Origin: Aureobasidium sp. EXF-3400
Lineage: Eukaryota; Ascomycota; Dothideomycetes; Dothideales; Saccotheciaceae
Assembly: GCA_024195585.1 (NCBI GenBank)
Contig: SWBL01000178.1
Coordinates: 1-64,000, forward strand
Direction of reading: 5' to 3'
DNA: 64,000 bases
Of this stretch, positions 1 through 12,608 are shown in pieces. A model generated the notes under the pieces. That model was not told the DNA's origin. It did no database searches and saw only the letters and a program-made list of their open reading frames with translations. Numbering within the stretch: position 1 is the first letter of the stretch; each line of letters starts with the position of its first letter. The position numbers were made by a program, and so were the translations under genes.

Positions 1-682
1 GTCACCCACCGTAGTACTAATCTGCCGTTCAACTGCTTATGTATGGCAGAGCGGACGGGATGCCCAGTTTTCAGCTGACTGTGGCCGTACGTGCTGAAAA
101 CGTTATCCTGACCGTATATACATCGCTATCATTATTCGAGGCTAAAGTGATCAGGCGACAAGAACATCGCCATCCTTGATCACCACAGGGGCGTATTACC
201 TCGCAGATCCATGTATGACTATGGAAGCCTTTGGAGACCTGTAAGCCACAAAATGATGCACCTGTTACTGACTTCGATGAGTATACCAATAGCTAAGCGA
301 TTTACCTCTCAGGCACATAGATACTGAAGCAGGCTCGCCAAAACAAGATGTCAAAAACAGAAATTCGTCTTCACTGGCAGAAGCAATACGTTTTAGTTAC
401 TCATATAATCCGTAAGCATCAAGGAGATGCTATGTTCTATCCTCAGCTGATTAAAATGTCTAAATCATGTAAGATGGGATCATGATGTGGATATGTTGCC
501 AGAATGTGGTAGTTAATGCTATCACCCTGGCCACGAGCCACCGCCAGCCATCCATCCTCAATCACACTGCCTAACTTAAAGAGCATATGCCCACGAAGAC
601 TCTCGCTCCGTCAAACGTGTTCTGGTACAGTACTTTGATGATGGACGAGCGTACTTATAGCTTTGATATGCGATTCTAGCTT
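1..682. other. Intergenic left edge, no gene seen
   Basis: No reading frame here looks like a conserved protein; the longest is 72 codons on the minus strand and has no recognisable motif. No tRNA-like B box, long repeat or copy of the foldback repeat found elsewhere in the window was seen. It would hold the 3' flank of VPS54, whose stop codon is at 683-685. Confidence 0.5.
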
Positions 683-3600
683 CTAGTTTTTCACCTCTTC
701 CTTCACCGGATCAGCAGTCGCTGTCTTCTCGCTTGCCTGACTGTCTCCTTTTTCCGTTCCAGGTGCTACAGGCAGTGGCTTCTCACCTGAAAAGTCCTTT
801 GGTTGAGTTGCTGAAGGTGCTGGAAGACCTTGTTTCTCCTGAACAACCGTCTTCGCGCCAACAACATCTATAAGTGTCTTACCCATGTCTCCAAAGCCGT
901 CGATTTTGCTGAGTTTCGAGTCGAACAGCTGTCCATCCTTAAGAAGCCTTTGTTTGCCAGCTGCCGTCTTAATCTCCACGCCTTGGAAGGCCTTGAGCCA
1001 CTGCTCCTTGTAGCTAGCAAAGATTTGGCTCAGAATGACTGTTACATCCATTTCTGCCAAATGCCTGCTCAGTACACGGTGCAATGTGCCTGTTTCCTTT
1101 GTCAATGTCTCCATATACGCACTCGCGCCATCTGCGTTCTTCTTCGCTTCGGCATCAAAGTCGAGTTTCTTCATCGAGTTGACGTGTGATGTTGCTCTTG
1201 CAGTCATGATCTCAACAAGCTTGTCATGAATCGCCATCTGATGATCTTGATATAGTCTTTTCAGCTTGTCGAACTCGCCGAGCACTTCAGCTTTGTTGGC
1301 CGAACTTGCATGCCGGCGCACTGCTTCGCGAAGGTACGGTGACATGGCGATGACGAAGCTGAGAGCTTGTGATGCAAGTGCTAAATGTTTGGTCGTAATG
1401 TTTTTCAGACCAGCAATCCGTGTGGCGCCAGCGCCGAGGATTAGCTGTGACGTACGAGAGTTGAAGGTTCGGAGGACGTCTATCAGGGCAGGTACAGCGG
1501 CGGAAGTTATTGACGGTATGCTAGTCATCAATGCAAGGAAGTCGTCGATAGGTCGAAGAAGAGAGATGGCAGACGAGACGAGGATGTAGCGCGTTTCATC
1601 AATATACGCAGGACGATTGGCAGGTTTCGCGTCGTTGACCTCACCATTCGATGAGGTACCATTAGTGGATCCCGGCTGTGATGAGTCTTCCCACACGCGC
1701 GTACCTTGTAACCATACGGCTGGATCCGAGGACATGCCTTCCAAGATGCGTGAGAGCAACGCCTGGTCTGTCTCCTTGAAGTCCTTAGCTTCCCATTGGT
1801 CAGAGTCCAAGGTCTGGGCAATACGCTGGTTTTCAGCGTCGCCAAAGGCTCGCACAAAAGTGTTGATCTGTGTGTTTACCAGAGCTTTGAGCTGTGTGCC
1901 AGATCGACCAGAGATAGCCTCGCATTCATCTGCAAACAAGCGATTGATCGTAAAGTAGCGCAGGAAGCGTTCCAGCGGCAAATGGTTGACCTGCTCGGTG
2001 CGTACTTTGAGAATACGTGTAATTTGAGTATGTGCCACGTCCACTGCCTGGCCCAACAGACTTGACATGTCCAATGCCTGGCTAAGCTCTTCTTGTATTC
2101 CGCTTACTCTGGGCGCTGGACTTCTGGATCGGTCGATCGGCCTTGAACACGGGCTCATTGGCGATTTGAGCGAATCTGGAGCATCCATGGTACTAGTGAC
2201 ATCGAGTAGTACCTTGATCTGGATGCTTAGACGTCGCAAAGCTTCACTGATATCCGTGTAGATGTTGACGACCATATCTTCGGCGGCTTCCTCGTCCATG
2301 GCACGCAGGTTTCGGGCCAGAATGATGGACTTTTCTTGTTGACTCGCAGCCTTGCTGGTGCGTGTAGCAACCGATGTGACAGACTCGTTATCATCGTCGT
2401 TGGAGCTGGGTAGGTGCTTGCGAATCAAATGCTTCATCTCCCTCATGACAGCCTCCCGGAAATCTGCTGTTGCCTGTCCGGTCTGACCTGAATTACTCAG
2501 ACCATATAACGAAGCGAGCAAGTCTTTCCGGAATTGATCATCAATCTCCATGTAAGCTGTTGGACCAGTCTGCAGGCCTCGTAAGCGCATTGACGTACTC
2601 GCCCAGCGACGCATAGTGTCCTTTGGCGGGACATGATCGATGTGTCTTCGCAAATCGGAAAGCAGTGTTTCGAGAAAACGAGATTCGAAGCCTCTGCCAA
2701 TGCGGAAACGTAGCTGATTCATGGATTCGGACAGGCCCTGAAGAGCGTGGAGGGAGCGCATATCATGTAGATTTGTAGGCGATGGTTCTGAAGGATCGCG
2801 TTGTCCGGCGACCAAGCGATCGAGGCGTAACATTGAGCCGGCAGCCGCGTCGTATTCTCCTTTTTCAACCAACTCTTCGCAATTCTTCGTGTCCTGGACT
2901 ACACGGGCAACCTGGTCGACGGCGTTTGCAAGTTTCTGCATATTCTGGTATCTTGTGCGCAGATTGGCGACCTCCAGACCTCCCATAGCCATGTCTTGGT
3001 CCAGTTTGGCCAAATCTGCCCTCAACTTTTGAATCCTGGTGACAGAGTCCGAGGCTTCTTGTTCCAGATGGCGCAGGGAGCCTAGAGCGGCGAAGAAGGA
3101 AGTCGAAGCGGAAGAGATGGACTGAATCAGGTGAAGCTCTACTGTATCCATGTACCAGGACAACTTCTCTTGTAGGATGGCGTTGCTGGCCAGGGTTTTG
3201 CGCGGAGGAAGAGGGGCGCCATTGGGAGCCTGTTCTTGTTTGGCAGTTCCAGGAGCAATTTCGGCGCGCTCGCTGACTACATCAAAAGTCCTCGGATTCT
3301 CAAGTTGAAAGTTCTCGTCAAAGTAGACATTTGGGATGGTGGACAAAGGGGTGGGCTCGTTCAACCTTCGGCGAGCATAGGCACTGGAGCGACGTCGGGG
3401 CTGAGGAGACTCGGTAGGCGAGAGCAGAGAGGTGGCGGAATTATGGCGACTGAGGACGGGGCTGGTCGGGGCATTGCTCTGGGGCTTCGACTGAGTATCG
3501 TGACGTAGACGGGAAAGATTGTCGAATAGAGGGCCGACACGAGAGATGTAGTCCTTGAAGGTGTTGGGGTCGACCTTGGGTATGTTGGTAAGGGTGACGG

Positions 3601-3951
3601 GAGGAATGTCGCGTGTAGTAGGCGCTCGGTAGGCCGAGTTTGTAGAGGCGGCGGCAGTCAGGAGGCCGGTGCGGACGATGGGAGGTTGTAGGAGGGTGGA
3701 GATGGCTGTGACTTGTTTAGAGGATGGAATGGAAGGTCTTGTGGTGTCAGCGCACCATTCTGGCCAGCTTCCCTGAGCGAGTTGTTTTGTCTAGGGGAAT
3801 TGATATCCAGAGCGCCGCCTATTGAGCTAATGGACAGGGTGCTGTCATTGGACAAGCGACGCGAAGGGCGTCTCTGGTAGGACGAGGGGAAGGGAAAGGC
3901 ATGTTGCAGCGAGGATGGCGACGAGACCAGGTCGGCGCTGTCTTCGGACAT
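683..3951 (-). CDS. VPS54: GARP complex subunit VPS54
   Basis: VPS54 is the subunit of the GARP tethering complex (VPS51-54) that captures endosome-derived vesicles at the trans-Golgi network. Two exons: 3951-3756 and 3705-683, with a 50-nt intron (GTGCGC...CACAG, CTAAAC branch site); joined they give 1,072 residues in one frame. The intron is supported because the join restores the family segment around GQNAISTLLQPP. The first ~180 residues are Ser/Pro-rich and disordered, followed by RDIPPVTLTNIP, a hallmark of fungal VPS54. A coiled-coil region with heptads lies at about 220-310 and the conserved VPS54 domain at about 605-720. The C-terminal tail is Lys/Glu/Pro-rich. The gene is divergent from MCM5, with 284 bp between start codons. 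The start is the first ATG of the open first exon; an internal start is possible but would lose conserved sequence. Confidence 0.9.
3706..3755 (-). other. VPS54 intron
   Basis: A 50-nt intron with donor GTGCGC and acceptor CACAG. It is phase 1. Without it the reading frame ends at a TGA near 3658, before the conserved region. Confidence 0.75.
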
Positions 3952-4235
3952 GTCAAGGACATTCTAAGCGCAACCACGTCAAGAATGACAAGAGGGCAGC
4001 ATTATTGAAGCAAGCTCGCGAGCCCTCGACACCGACTGCCCCGGACACGCAGTAGCGTCTCCTGCTCATTGCGCTGCCCTTAGCTCATGCCGCCGGCCGC
4101 TAACCGCCTTGGGCTTTGATTGAATGCCCGAGTCAGGCTCGTGTTTGTGCTCGCGCGCGAGAGTTCGTGTTGTTTCCGAGCACTTTCTCCTCCGTGTTTA
4201 CCCCCTCAATCGCATAGCACAACCAAACCGCAACC
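3952..4235. promoter_or_regulatory. Divergent VPS54/MCM5 promoter with CG-rich palindromes
   Basis: This 284-bp region separates two divergent start codons. It contains two perfect palindromes with CGCG cores: GCTCGCGAGC at 4014-4023 and CTCGCGCGCGAG at 4150-4161. The second lies 75 bp before the MCM5 start. CGCG cores recall MBF-type sites of replication genes in yeasts, but neither is the exact ACGCGT box, so the assignment is an inference. Confidence 0.4.
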
Positions 4236-6431
4236 ATGGATAGAGAGTCCGTCTACACTTTGTCCGTCTTCCCAGAGGACCGTAGCCAGACGGCTTCGGA
4301 TTCTCGCGCCTCTATCCAAGAACAGCTCGTCAACTTCATCATGGAATTTCACATCGAAGGTGATTATATATACAGAGACCAGATCAACCAGAACGTCCTG
4401 TCCAAACAGTACTACTGCGACATCAACTACGATCATATGCAACATCCTTGCGAGCCACTCGCTCAACGCCTGAAGAATGAGCCCGCCGATATCATCCCGC
4501 TATTCGAGGCCGCCCTCAAGCATTGCGCCCAGCGTATCGTCTACCCTTCGCAGCGCAACGTCAACATGCCGCCATTTCAGCTCCTGCTCCACTCGACCGA
4601 TTCGCATACCTCCATCCGTGGTCTGACCGCCACTCACGTCTCCCAACTCGTCCGCATTCCCGGCATCGTCATTGGAGCCAGCACTCTTTCCTCCAAAGCT
4701 ACCGTCTTGCACATCCAATGTCGCAACTGCCAGCACTCGCAAAACATACCAGTTTTGGCTGGCTTCTCTGGTCTCACCCTCCCCCGTACATGCGCTCGTT
4801 CCGCACAACCTGGCGAAGACTCGACAAGCTGTCCTCTAGACCCCTACTTTGTCGTCCACGAAAAATGTCACTTCATCGATCAGCAGGTCATCAAGTTGCA
4901 GGAAGCTCCCGATGATGTCCCCGTCGGTGAGCTGCCTCGCCACATCCACATCTCAGCAGACCGCTACCTGACAAATCGTCTCGTCCCCGGTTCGCGATGC
5001 ACCGTCACCGGTGTCTTCAGCACATACCAGTCAAAGGCCAAGGGCTCAGGCGCCGCTGTCGCCATCCGTACCCCATATCTTCGCGCCGTTGGTATTCAGT
5101 CCGATGTCGACCACACAGCCAAAGGTGGTGCCCATTTCACAGACGAGGAAGAGCAGGAGTTCCTTGAGATGAGCAGGAGGCCTGATCTATACGAACGTTT
5201 TGCAGAGTGCATTGCCCCATCTATCTACGGCAACAAGGACATCAAAAAGGCCATTACCTGCTTGCTCATGGGTGGTAGCAAAAAGATTCTGCCCGACGGC
5301 ATGAAGCTTCGTGGCGACATCAACGTCCTACTCCTTGGTGATCCCGGTACCGCCAAATCTCAACTCCTCAAGTTCGTCGAGAAAGCTGCTCCCATCGCCA
5401 TCTACACTTCAGGCAAAGGTTCGTCTGCAGCTGGTTTGACCGCCTCGGTTCAGCGCGACCAGAACTCTCGCGAATTCTACCTGGAAGGTGGTGCCATGGT
5501 ATTGGCAGATGGCGGTGTAGTCTGTATCGATGAGTTCGACAAAATGCGAGACGAAGATCGTGTAGCCATTCACGAAGCCATGGAACAGCAGACCATCTCG
5601 ATCGCAAAAGCCGGTATCACGACCATTCTCAACGCCCGTACTTCTGTTCTCGCAGCTGCCAATCCCATCTTCGGACGCTACGACGACCTCAAATCCCCCG
5701 GCGAGAACATCGACTTCCAAACCACCATTTTGAGTAGATTCGATCTTATTTTCATCGTCAGGGACGAGCACGACCGTGGCCGTGATGAGCGCATCGCAAA
5801 GCACGTCATGGGGATTCACATGGGTGGCAATGCTAACCAAGACCAACAACAACCTGCATCATCCATTCCTGTTGAGAAGATGAAGCGCTACATCAGCTAT
5901 TGCAAAACGCGTTGCGCGCCTCGCCTCTCACCCGAAGCCGCCGAGAAGCTGTCCTCGCATTTCGTCAGTATCAGAAGACAAGTCGCTCAGGCTGAAGCAT
6001 CCGCCAACCAGCGTTCGAGTATCCCCATCACTGTCAGACAATTGGAGTCACTCGTTCGTATCACTGAAGCCCTGGCCAAGATCTCCCTGTCCCCGATCGC
6101 CACAGAACACCATGTCGACGAAGCCATACGTCTGTTCCTGGGCAGTACCATGGACGCCGTACTCTCTCAGAACGGCGAGTCTAACGCTGCCAACGCTGCC
6201 GGTATCTCTGGTAACCGTGAACTTGTCGACGAAATCGCAAAGGTGGAAGAGGAATTGCGAAAACGCTTGCCGATTGGCTACACAGCAAGTCTAGCCACCT
6301 TGAGGCGCGAAATCGTGGACAGGAAGAATTACTCGGAACAAGCACTCAACAGGGCTATCTGGGCGTTGCAAAAGAGAGACAGTATACAACTCCGCAAGGG
6401 TGGTGGTCAGGTGTACAGAAGCGGCGTCTAA
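4236..6431 (+). CDS. MCM5: MCM5 replicative helicase subunit
   Basis: MCM5 is one of six subunits of the MCM2-7 ring that licenses origins and unwinds DNA as part of the CMG helicase. The intronless frame encodes 731 residues, normal for the family. An N-terminal domain carries a zinc-binding region at about 160-205 (CRNC, then two further cysteines). The AAA+ domain has Walker A GDPGTAKS at about 368-375, Walker B CIDEFDKM at about 429-436 and the arginine-finger motif SRFDLIF near 500. A C-terminal winged-helix region follows. The residues right after Walker A (CDC46-type [14 protein letters not shown]) match MCM5 rather than MCM2/3/4/6/7. The start is the first ATG, just after a pyrimidine/CA-rich leader. 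The next gene, VPS1, is convergent. Confidence 0.97.
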   Translation: MDRESVYTLSVFPEDRSQTASDSRASIQEQLVNFIMEFHIEGDYIYRDQINQNVLSKQYYCDINYDHMQHPCEPLAQRLKNEPADIIPLFEAALKHCAQRIVYPSQRNVNMPPFQLLLHSTDSHTSIRGLTATHVSQLVRIPGIVIGASTLSSKATVLHIQCRNCQHSQNIPVLAGFSGLTLPRTCARSAQPGEDSTSCPLDPYFVVHEKCHFIDQQVIKLQEAPDDVPVGELPRHIHISADRYLTNRLVPGSRCTVTGVFSTYQSKAKGSGAAVAIRTPYLRAVGIQSDVDHTAKGGAHFTDEEEQEFLEMSRRPDLYERFAECIAPSIYGNKDIKKAITCLLMGGSKKILPDGMKLRGDINVLLLGDPGTAKSQLLKFVEKAAPIAIYTSGKGSSAAGLTASVQRDQNSREFYLEGGAMVLADGGVVCIDEFDKMRDEDRVAIHEAMEQQTISIAKAGITTILNARTSVLAAANPIFGRYDDLKSPGENIDFQTTILSRFDLIFIVRDEHDRGRDERIAKHVMGIHMGGNANQDQQQPASSIPVEKMKRYISYCKTRCAPRLSPEAAEKLSSHFVSIRRQVAQAEASANQRSSIPITVRQLESLVRITEALAKISLSPIATEHHVDEAIRLFLGSTMDAVLSQNGESNAANAAGISGNRELVDEIAKVEEELRKRLPIGYTASLATLRREIVDRKNYSEQALNRAIWALQKRDSIQLRKGGGQVYRSGV

Positions 6432-6894
6432 TGATTTTTGAGACACAATAATGTTACATGTCCAAAGTTGATGGGAAGGAGTTATGGAGGGTTGTTGTAT
6501 GGGTCGTCTACTGACGAGGCGTATAAGGTGCATGCAGGTCAAATTTATAGGCAGTCAGATACCATTTCATCATGAATTTTCAAATTTGCAAAAGTTGTGG
6601 CGGCCATTGACGTGATACACACTTCCTGCCTGACTTCACATTGCGAGTTGCACATAATGAAGCCAAAGGGGAAGATCGAAAGGATTACTCATGCTCTCTT
6701 ACACAGACCCAAATGACTGGTATACGCCAAGTCAGACCAAAGAACAGACGTTTATGCCTCCCTTTCCCTCAATGCTTGCCCAATCTCATATCATCTATGC
6801 TTCATTGATCCAGGCAAAAAGCAAAAACACTACGCCTTAAACCAAACGGAAAAGGAAAACCAGAACAGAGTACAATTGTAAAAGCAAAATCAAA
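6432..6894. other. Convergent 3' region between MCM5 and VPS1
   Basis: This 463-bp spacer lies between two converging stop codons. It is AT-rich, has no plausible gene, and should hold both 3' UTRs and polyadenylation sites. No long inverted repeat was seen. Confidence 0.6.
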
Positions 6895-9175
6895 CTACTG
6901 CACCTGGCTGACAATCTCGTTTGCCTTGCCCAAGCTCTCGACCATTTGCAAGCACTCCTTGCGTCTGCGCACTGTGTAGTCGCTCTCCTTGAGCAGATCG
7001 TCGAATTCCTGTGTGCGGTACATTTGCTCCAAAAGCTCGCGCTGCATCTCTTCCTTTGAGAATCTGTGGGATCACCGTCAGCAAAATACTAATTAGACAT
7101 ACAAAAAGTGTAACTTACTGCACAAGGGTCAACATGATAGCCTTAGGTACCATGTCGATCATCGTGCGGCGCACAATGTTGAAGTAGCTAGTGATGAGAA
7201 GCTTGATGACTTCGACTTCTTCACTCTCCTTCTCACTAAGCGTGCCGCTGGCCTTGAGTGTTGGTGGGGGTGCCTCCATAGCAGCCATCTTCTTCTTGTT
7301 CTTGCTGGCGAAGAAACTGCCGAAGAAACCGCCCTGTGCATCGTTACCGTCAAGAGATAGCGAAGGGCTTGCAGCGCGTGGTGGAACAGCGGAAGCTGGT
7401 AGAGGCTTGCCAGTCTTGGGATCCACTTGAGTAGGTCTGGCAGCATGACGACGCTCGTTGACGATGGCCATAGCCCTGTGACCATTGAGGAAGTCGGGGT
7501 GACCAGTGTTGACGTAACAAGCCTCCATGGCAACAAGATCTCTGACCAGCTTGTTTGATGGCTCCATAGACTTCTTGAAGAAAGTGATGACGGTTTGGTA
7601 GAGTTTCTCCTTGAGTGATGGGTATCTTCTGAAAAGGGGCTTGTTCAAGAGCTGGCCCAGGATGCGAACCAGTTCGTCGTGAACCAGAGAAACACACTTC
7701 AAGCTAGGATCTTCTAGCCTCTTAATCTGTTGCTTAACGATGAGCTCAAAGGCGGTAGTACCGACAAAGAGGGCAGGCGAAGAACCGGAAGAATTGTAGA
7801 GAATGGTACGGATGTCAATGTCCTTGACCTGGTCGAAAGGATCAACAGCCTTGACACCGTTGGCGTAGAGCTCGTGGAAGACAAAGGAGATTCTGGCACC
7901 ACCAGAAAGTTCGATGCTGGAGAGCTCTACATTGTTTCCCTCGAGGACTGTTCTGTATTCGTTTGAGAATTCGGTGATGATGTTTAGAACGATATTCGCA
8001 CTGTTGCCGAGGATCGAGTCTCCGAGGGTACCAAGCTCGGCCGTATACTTTTGCAATGAAGCGGAGATTCTAGCCTTGATATCCGGCAGTGTTTGCTTAA
8101 TGTGCATCATGAGGATCAGATTGAGCTTGCGGGCAAGGTAGGGTGTTCCGCAATAACTGCTCTTGTTGCGGTAAGCCTTGTGGTTATCGAAGAAAGCACG
8201 CTCGTGCTCCAGGGCGTAAGAAATGGCCTTCTTGTTCTCGATATCACGCTGGCCACGGTTGACGACAGGTACATATCCCAGACGTAGAGGGATGATTCTA
8301 CCAGCAAGAATGTCAACAACATCAGTACCGTCGTCCATCAAATCAACCTTGGTCAAAACACCAATGGTGCGCTGACCCTCGGGATCGACTTCACGAGCCA
8401 GCTTAAGACCGTCCGAGTTTGCCAAATCAGTGTTGGCAGCGGTAACAGCGAGGATGATGGCGTTCGGTTTGCTGATCTGCTTGAGGACCATTTCGCGGAT
8501 CTGGCGCTCAATATCGCGGGGCTGGTCGCCAACGGGGACTTTGGTGAGACCAGGCAAATCGACCAGAGTCAGAGTCAGGACGTTTGGCGAGTAGATGCGC
8601 AGGTTGATGGGGGCGGGCGAGATGCCAGCATTGCGACCGGTCTTGGACTCGGTCTCGCGCACGATCTCCTCGCGAATCTTGTTGAAGTCGTAGAACTTCT
8701 GGCCGGGGATGTGTAGGAACTCGCCCCACTCATCCACATTGGACTCTTTGTCTGCAGCTCCATCAACAGCCTCGGCAGCTGCGCCGTTCTCTTGCTTGGG
8801 AAGGGGTGCTCGGTTGATGAGTTGCAGGATAAGCGGCCGCCTGGTGACGATACCAGTTCCTCTGGGCAAGAAGTCCCTGCCGACTATGTTTTCCAAGACG
8901 GAACTCTTTCCACTAGATTGCGAACCTACGACGGCGATTTGAGGAAGGTCGATGGGGTTTTGGACCTGTAAGGCGCAAGGTTAATATCGAGTCTAGGCAA
9001 CGTGTTGGGAAGGATCGTACTCCGACTGTGGTGAAGACATCTTGGAGCTTGTTCACCAGGGTGATGAGACCGGGGTCGTTGACGTTGATGCTTCTGTTTG
9101 TAGAGGTCAGAAGGTGGACACGAATAGTGGATGCTACCTCCTGAATCCAACTTACGGCGACGCAGTTGTAGCCAT
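6895..9175 (-). CDS. VPS1: Dynamin-related GTPase VPS1
   Basis: VPS1 is a dynamin-like GTPase for vesicle scission in Golgi-to-vacuole sorting, endocytosis and peroxisome division. Four exons, 9175-9156, 9093-9021, 8965-7119 and 7063-6895, close in one frame of 702 residues, close to the yeast length. The GTPase P-loop is GSQSSGKS, followed by the switch region [15 protein letters not shown] and TKVDL motifs follow. There is no PH or proline-rich domain, as expected for VPS1 rather than classical dynamin. The GTPase effector domain is split by the last intron and ends with IVSQVQ. A Gly/Ala/Pro-rich insert (B-insert position) lies near residue 540. The first exon has only 20 coding nucleotides. 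Introns: 9094-9155, 8966-9020, 7064-7118. Confidence 0.95.
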
Positions 9176-9541
9176 GTCCAGGGATGAGCAGCGCGTGTGC
9201 TAGTTGCGCAACTGTCTGATGATGTGAGAGAAAGAGTTGCAGAGGTTCTGGATGTTGTGCGACAGAGACAAGGGCAGAAATGGCAATTGCGGTGTATTAA
9301 TTAGGGTGTCTGTTTAGCCAGCCTGTTAGATTGATCGACACTGACCACCAAGCCCACGGTTGATTCGCGGTGACTCGGCCGTGACGTTGCTCTCTCCACA
9401 ACAAGACCCTTTTAAACTTTGGCCTCCGTCCTCTTATCGTGCTGCCTCAGCACCGCCACACCTCGAGGCACTCGAATTCTTGACAATAGAACTCGCTATT
9501 CAATGCTTCTAGCTGTCTGTCTAGCTCTATCCTTTGTTTGT
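9176..9541. other. Spacer between VPS1 start and glucosidase II stop
   Basis: This 366-bp segment serves as the VPS1 promoter and the 3' end of the glucosidase II gene; both genes are on the minus strand. No coding sequence is supported. Confidence 0.5.
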
Positions 9542-12500
9542 CTATGCGAAGCTGATCTTCCACCCTTCGCCAATGCTGATGCCTGGGTTTCTAACTACGG
9601 CCCAATCTGCCTTGCCTGATTCCCCACTGACAAAGGCGAATCCACTCTTCTTGCTCTCACCGCTGCTGCTGACTCCCTCCTCCGACACATCAACCTCCGT
9701 CTTGCTCTTCCACGATTTAGGTGCATTGACTATCACAATCTTCTCCACTTTGACGTCCTTCATCTGCTGAAGGTATTGAGCCGTCCTCTTGTTTTTGCTG
9801 CCAACATCCTCCGAAGCGAGCGACTGTGTCGAGCCAGTGTATGTGAAGCGACGATGAATGTACGCGCCTTGCTCATAATCATAAGACTCGCCGTCATCAA
9901 GGTAAAGCTCGCCTTCTGCGTTGCCGTCGTTGCCGAGGACCACAACAAGTGTGAAAGGGTCGAACTTCATCAGCCCACTAGACCTTCTTGGTCGATCACG
10001 TCTAGGGACGATGTGCCCACCTCTCATGAGTAGGGGGATCTTGTCCAGAGGTGCGTCAATCTTGACATGACCAGGGCCGCTGTAGCTTGTATAGTCTGAG
10101 TAGTCAAAGTACTTCTCACCATCTGGCAAATATACCTCGACACTGGATGCGCCTTCTTTCGTGACAGGCTTGACCAGCAGACCAGTCGATCCAAGGTACA
10201 TCTGATCGTCAATAGCGAAGCCTTTCTCATCTCCTGGGTGTGCGTAGTACATTGGTTGCACAATTGGTGCGCCAGTCTTGCTTGCTGTGTGGAAAGCAGT
10301 GTACCATGCAGGAAGGAGGGCGTAGCGAAGTCTCAGAGCCTGTGTGACGATGCCTCTCTCTAGGTCGGGCAGAAGATAAGGCTCACGGCGGCGAGTGTCG
10401 ATGTGAGCATGGGCACGGAAGAAAGGGTAGAAAGCTCCAGCTTGGTACCAGCGGGTGAGCAGCTCTCGAGAGGGGTTGCCGAAGAAACCGCCGACATCAG
10501 CGCCAGCAAAGGGGAATCCAGATACACCCAAAGACAGCACCATTGGGAGGGATGCTTCAAGATGCTCCCAGTCTGCTTGGTTGTCGCCAGTCCACATGGC
10601 TCCCATGCGCTGCGAGCCTGCATAGAACGAACGGGTCAAGACGAAGGGTCTGACACCTCCAGCCTTCTCTTCTTCCTTGTTACGTGCGACCAATCCCTCG
10701 AAAGTGGCGTTGACAAGTGTGAGACCGTTAAGGTTGTGTACATCTCTGTGCTCCCAACCACCATGGTGCAAGTTGTCTTTGGGCATAGTGGTCTCTGGGC
10801 CGTTGAAAACTGACGGTTCGTTCATGTCGTTCCACAGCCAAAGATTGTGAGCAGAACCCTTGAACTTCGCATACTGGAACAACTGACCCCACCACTTACG
10901 AGCAGCGGGAGAGAAACAGTCAACCCAGTAGGAGGAGCCAGGCCAGCACCAACCTTCGTAAATGTTGCCATCCTTGTTGTGGGTGGCGAGATCCTTGGAC
11001 TTGAGTTCGTCGACAACAGAGTATCCGCCTTCATTCTTGATGTGAGGATCGATAATGGCAACAAGCTTTCTCTCATGGTCATCGAGCTGCTTCTGCATAC
11101 CGAGCGGATTGGGGAAGGTTAGAGGGTCCCAGGTAAAGTACTTCTTGCCGTCCGTGTATTCGATATCGAGCCAGATAACATCGTAAGGGATTTGAGACTT
11201 ATCAAATTTGCGATCGACATCCTTGACATCTTCGTCGGTAACGTAGTTCCAACGACACTGATGGTGGGCAATAGCAAACTGTTGAGGCAGCTGCGTGTAG
11301 CCGGTCAACTCGGAGAAGGACGAGACGACATCCTTGGGGGTAGGACCAAGGAAGACGAAGATATCAAGCAAGCCAGACTCGGAAAACCAATGCGTCTGTG
11401 TATCAGTATGAGACCCAATACCGAGGCTGAGAGGGTTAGCACTCGACTTCGACTTCACAATGTCGATCCAGGTCTCTGCAGCGTTGAGCCAGAAGACGCC
11501 GACAGTCGAGTCCTTCTTGTGGGCCTGCATGAAAGGAATTGCGCCGTAGAGAGTCATGGGGCTGTTCATTTCGTACTCAAAGACATCGGCGTTGTACAAA
11601 CGATAGGGATCGTTGAAGTTGCCTTCGCCGCCACTGTGGATGATGAGCATTTTGGACAGTTGAAACGGAAGGGAAGCAATTGAAACTTACCGAGTCTGTC
11701 TCAAAGAGAGAGGACCAGTGTGCTCTGGAACTCCGAAGACGTGTTCGTAGCCAGGGAATGTAACATCAAGGGCTACACTTTCCGGACCTCGCGGCTTGGT
11801 GTCGGTATTTCCGCCAAAGGCTTCGTCCCACCATGTGCTTTCATCTTCAGAAATCTCTTTCTTTGCCTCGGTGTCTTCAGCGTCACCTTCCTTCTTCTCC
11901 TCTTGTGGCTTGTCGACCTTGGGTCGCCAGTGTTCGACATTCATCAACCCTCTGTCGTTCAGTCTGATGTGGGTCTCTCCATCTCTCTTGAACTCAACGC
12001 CGAAGGGAGAATGGGTGACGATGGCCTCAAACTTGCTCCCAGGACCATAGACTACCTTGGTGGTACCAGACTCAGCATCTTTGGCAGTGGCAGCACCAGA
12101 GCTGAGTTTGGTTCCGCCAACGATAGCCCACTTCTCGGCCTCGTTGTAACGCTCTTTCCTGGCTTTGGACCCATGACGAAGCTCGATATCACCCTTCTGA
12201 CGCTTCTCTTCGTCCACAGTAATTCTGACGGAGCCGGATTCGAAGAACGAGATGGTGACCGGCAGGCGAACGGGTTGGTCGGAAGTGGTGATGGTCTTGA
12301 GGATAGTTCCTGACAACTGGCCCTTGGAGAAAGTGACGGAGGCAGAGTCAAGGGCGTAGGGGCTGGTCCATGAGGAGGAGAGAGAGGCGGCCGAATCGGC
12401 ATAGGCTCTGTTACGTTTACAGAAACCTGACTGGTCACAAGTCTTGAAATTCTCGTGTTTCACAGACACTTGGGTGGTTTAAGCAATTGACTTTCTAGAG

Positions 12501-12608
12501 TGCCTTTTGGATGAACTTACCGGCAGGGGAGAACAGGCAGCACAGAGCTACAACTAGCAGAAACAGCCGTATCCATCTGGACGAAAAAGCTGTAAGTGCA
12601 GCAGCCAT
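9542..12608 (-). CDS. Glucosidase II alpha subunit (GH31)
   Basis: This ER enzyme trims the two inner alpha-1,3-glucoses from N-glycans on new glycoproteins and so governs the calnexin cycle. Exons 12608-12521, 12468-11691 and 11633-9542 join to 985 residues. Exon 1 encodes a signal peptide with a hydrophobic core (LFLLVVALCCLF). The GH31 N-terminal domain starts at VKHENFKTCDQSGFC, a glucosidase II signature. The nucleophile motif WNDMNEPSVF lies near residue 555 and the acid/base region MWTGDNQADW near 638. A C-terminal beta-sandwich ends the protein. A Lys/Glu-rich acidic insert at about 215-245 is typical of the fungal protein. There is no HDEL, consistent with retention through the beta subunit, which is not in this window. 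Both introns have GTAAGT donors. Confidence 0.95.
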
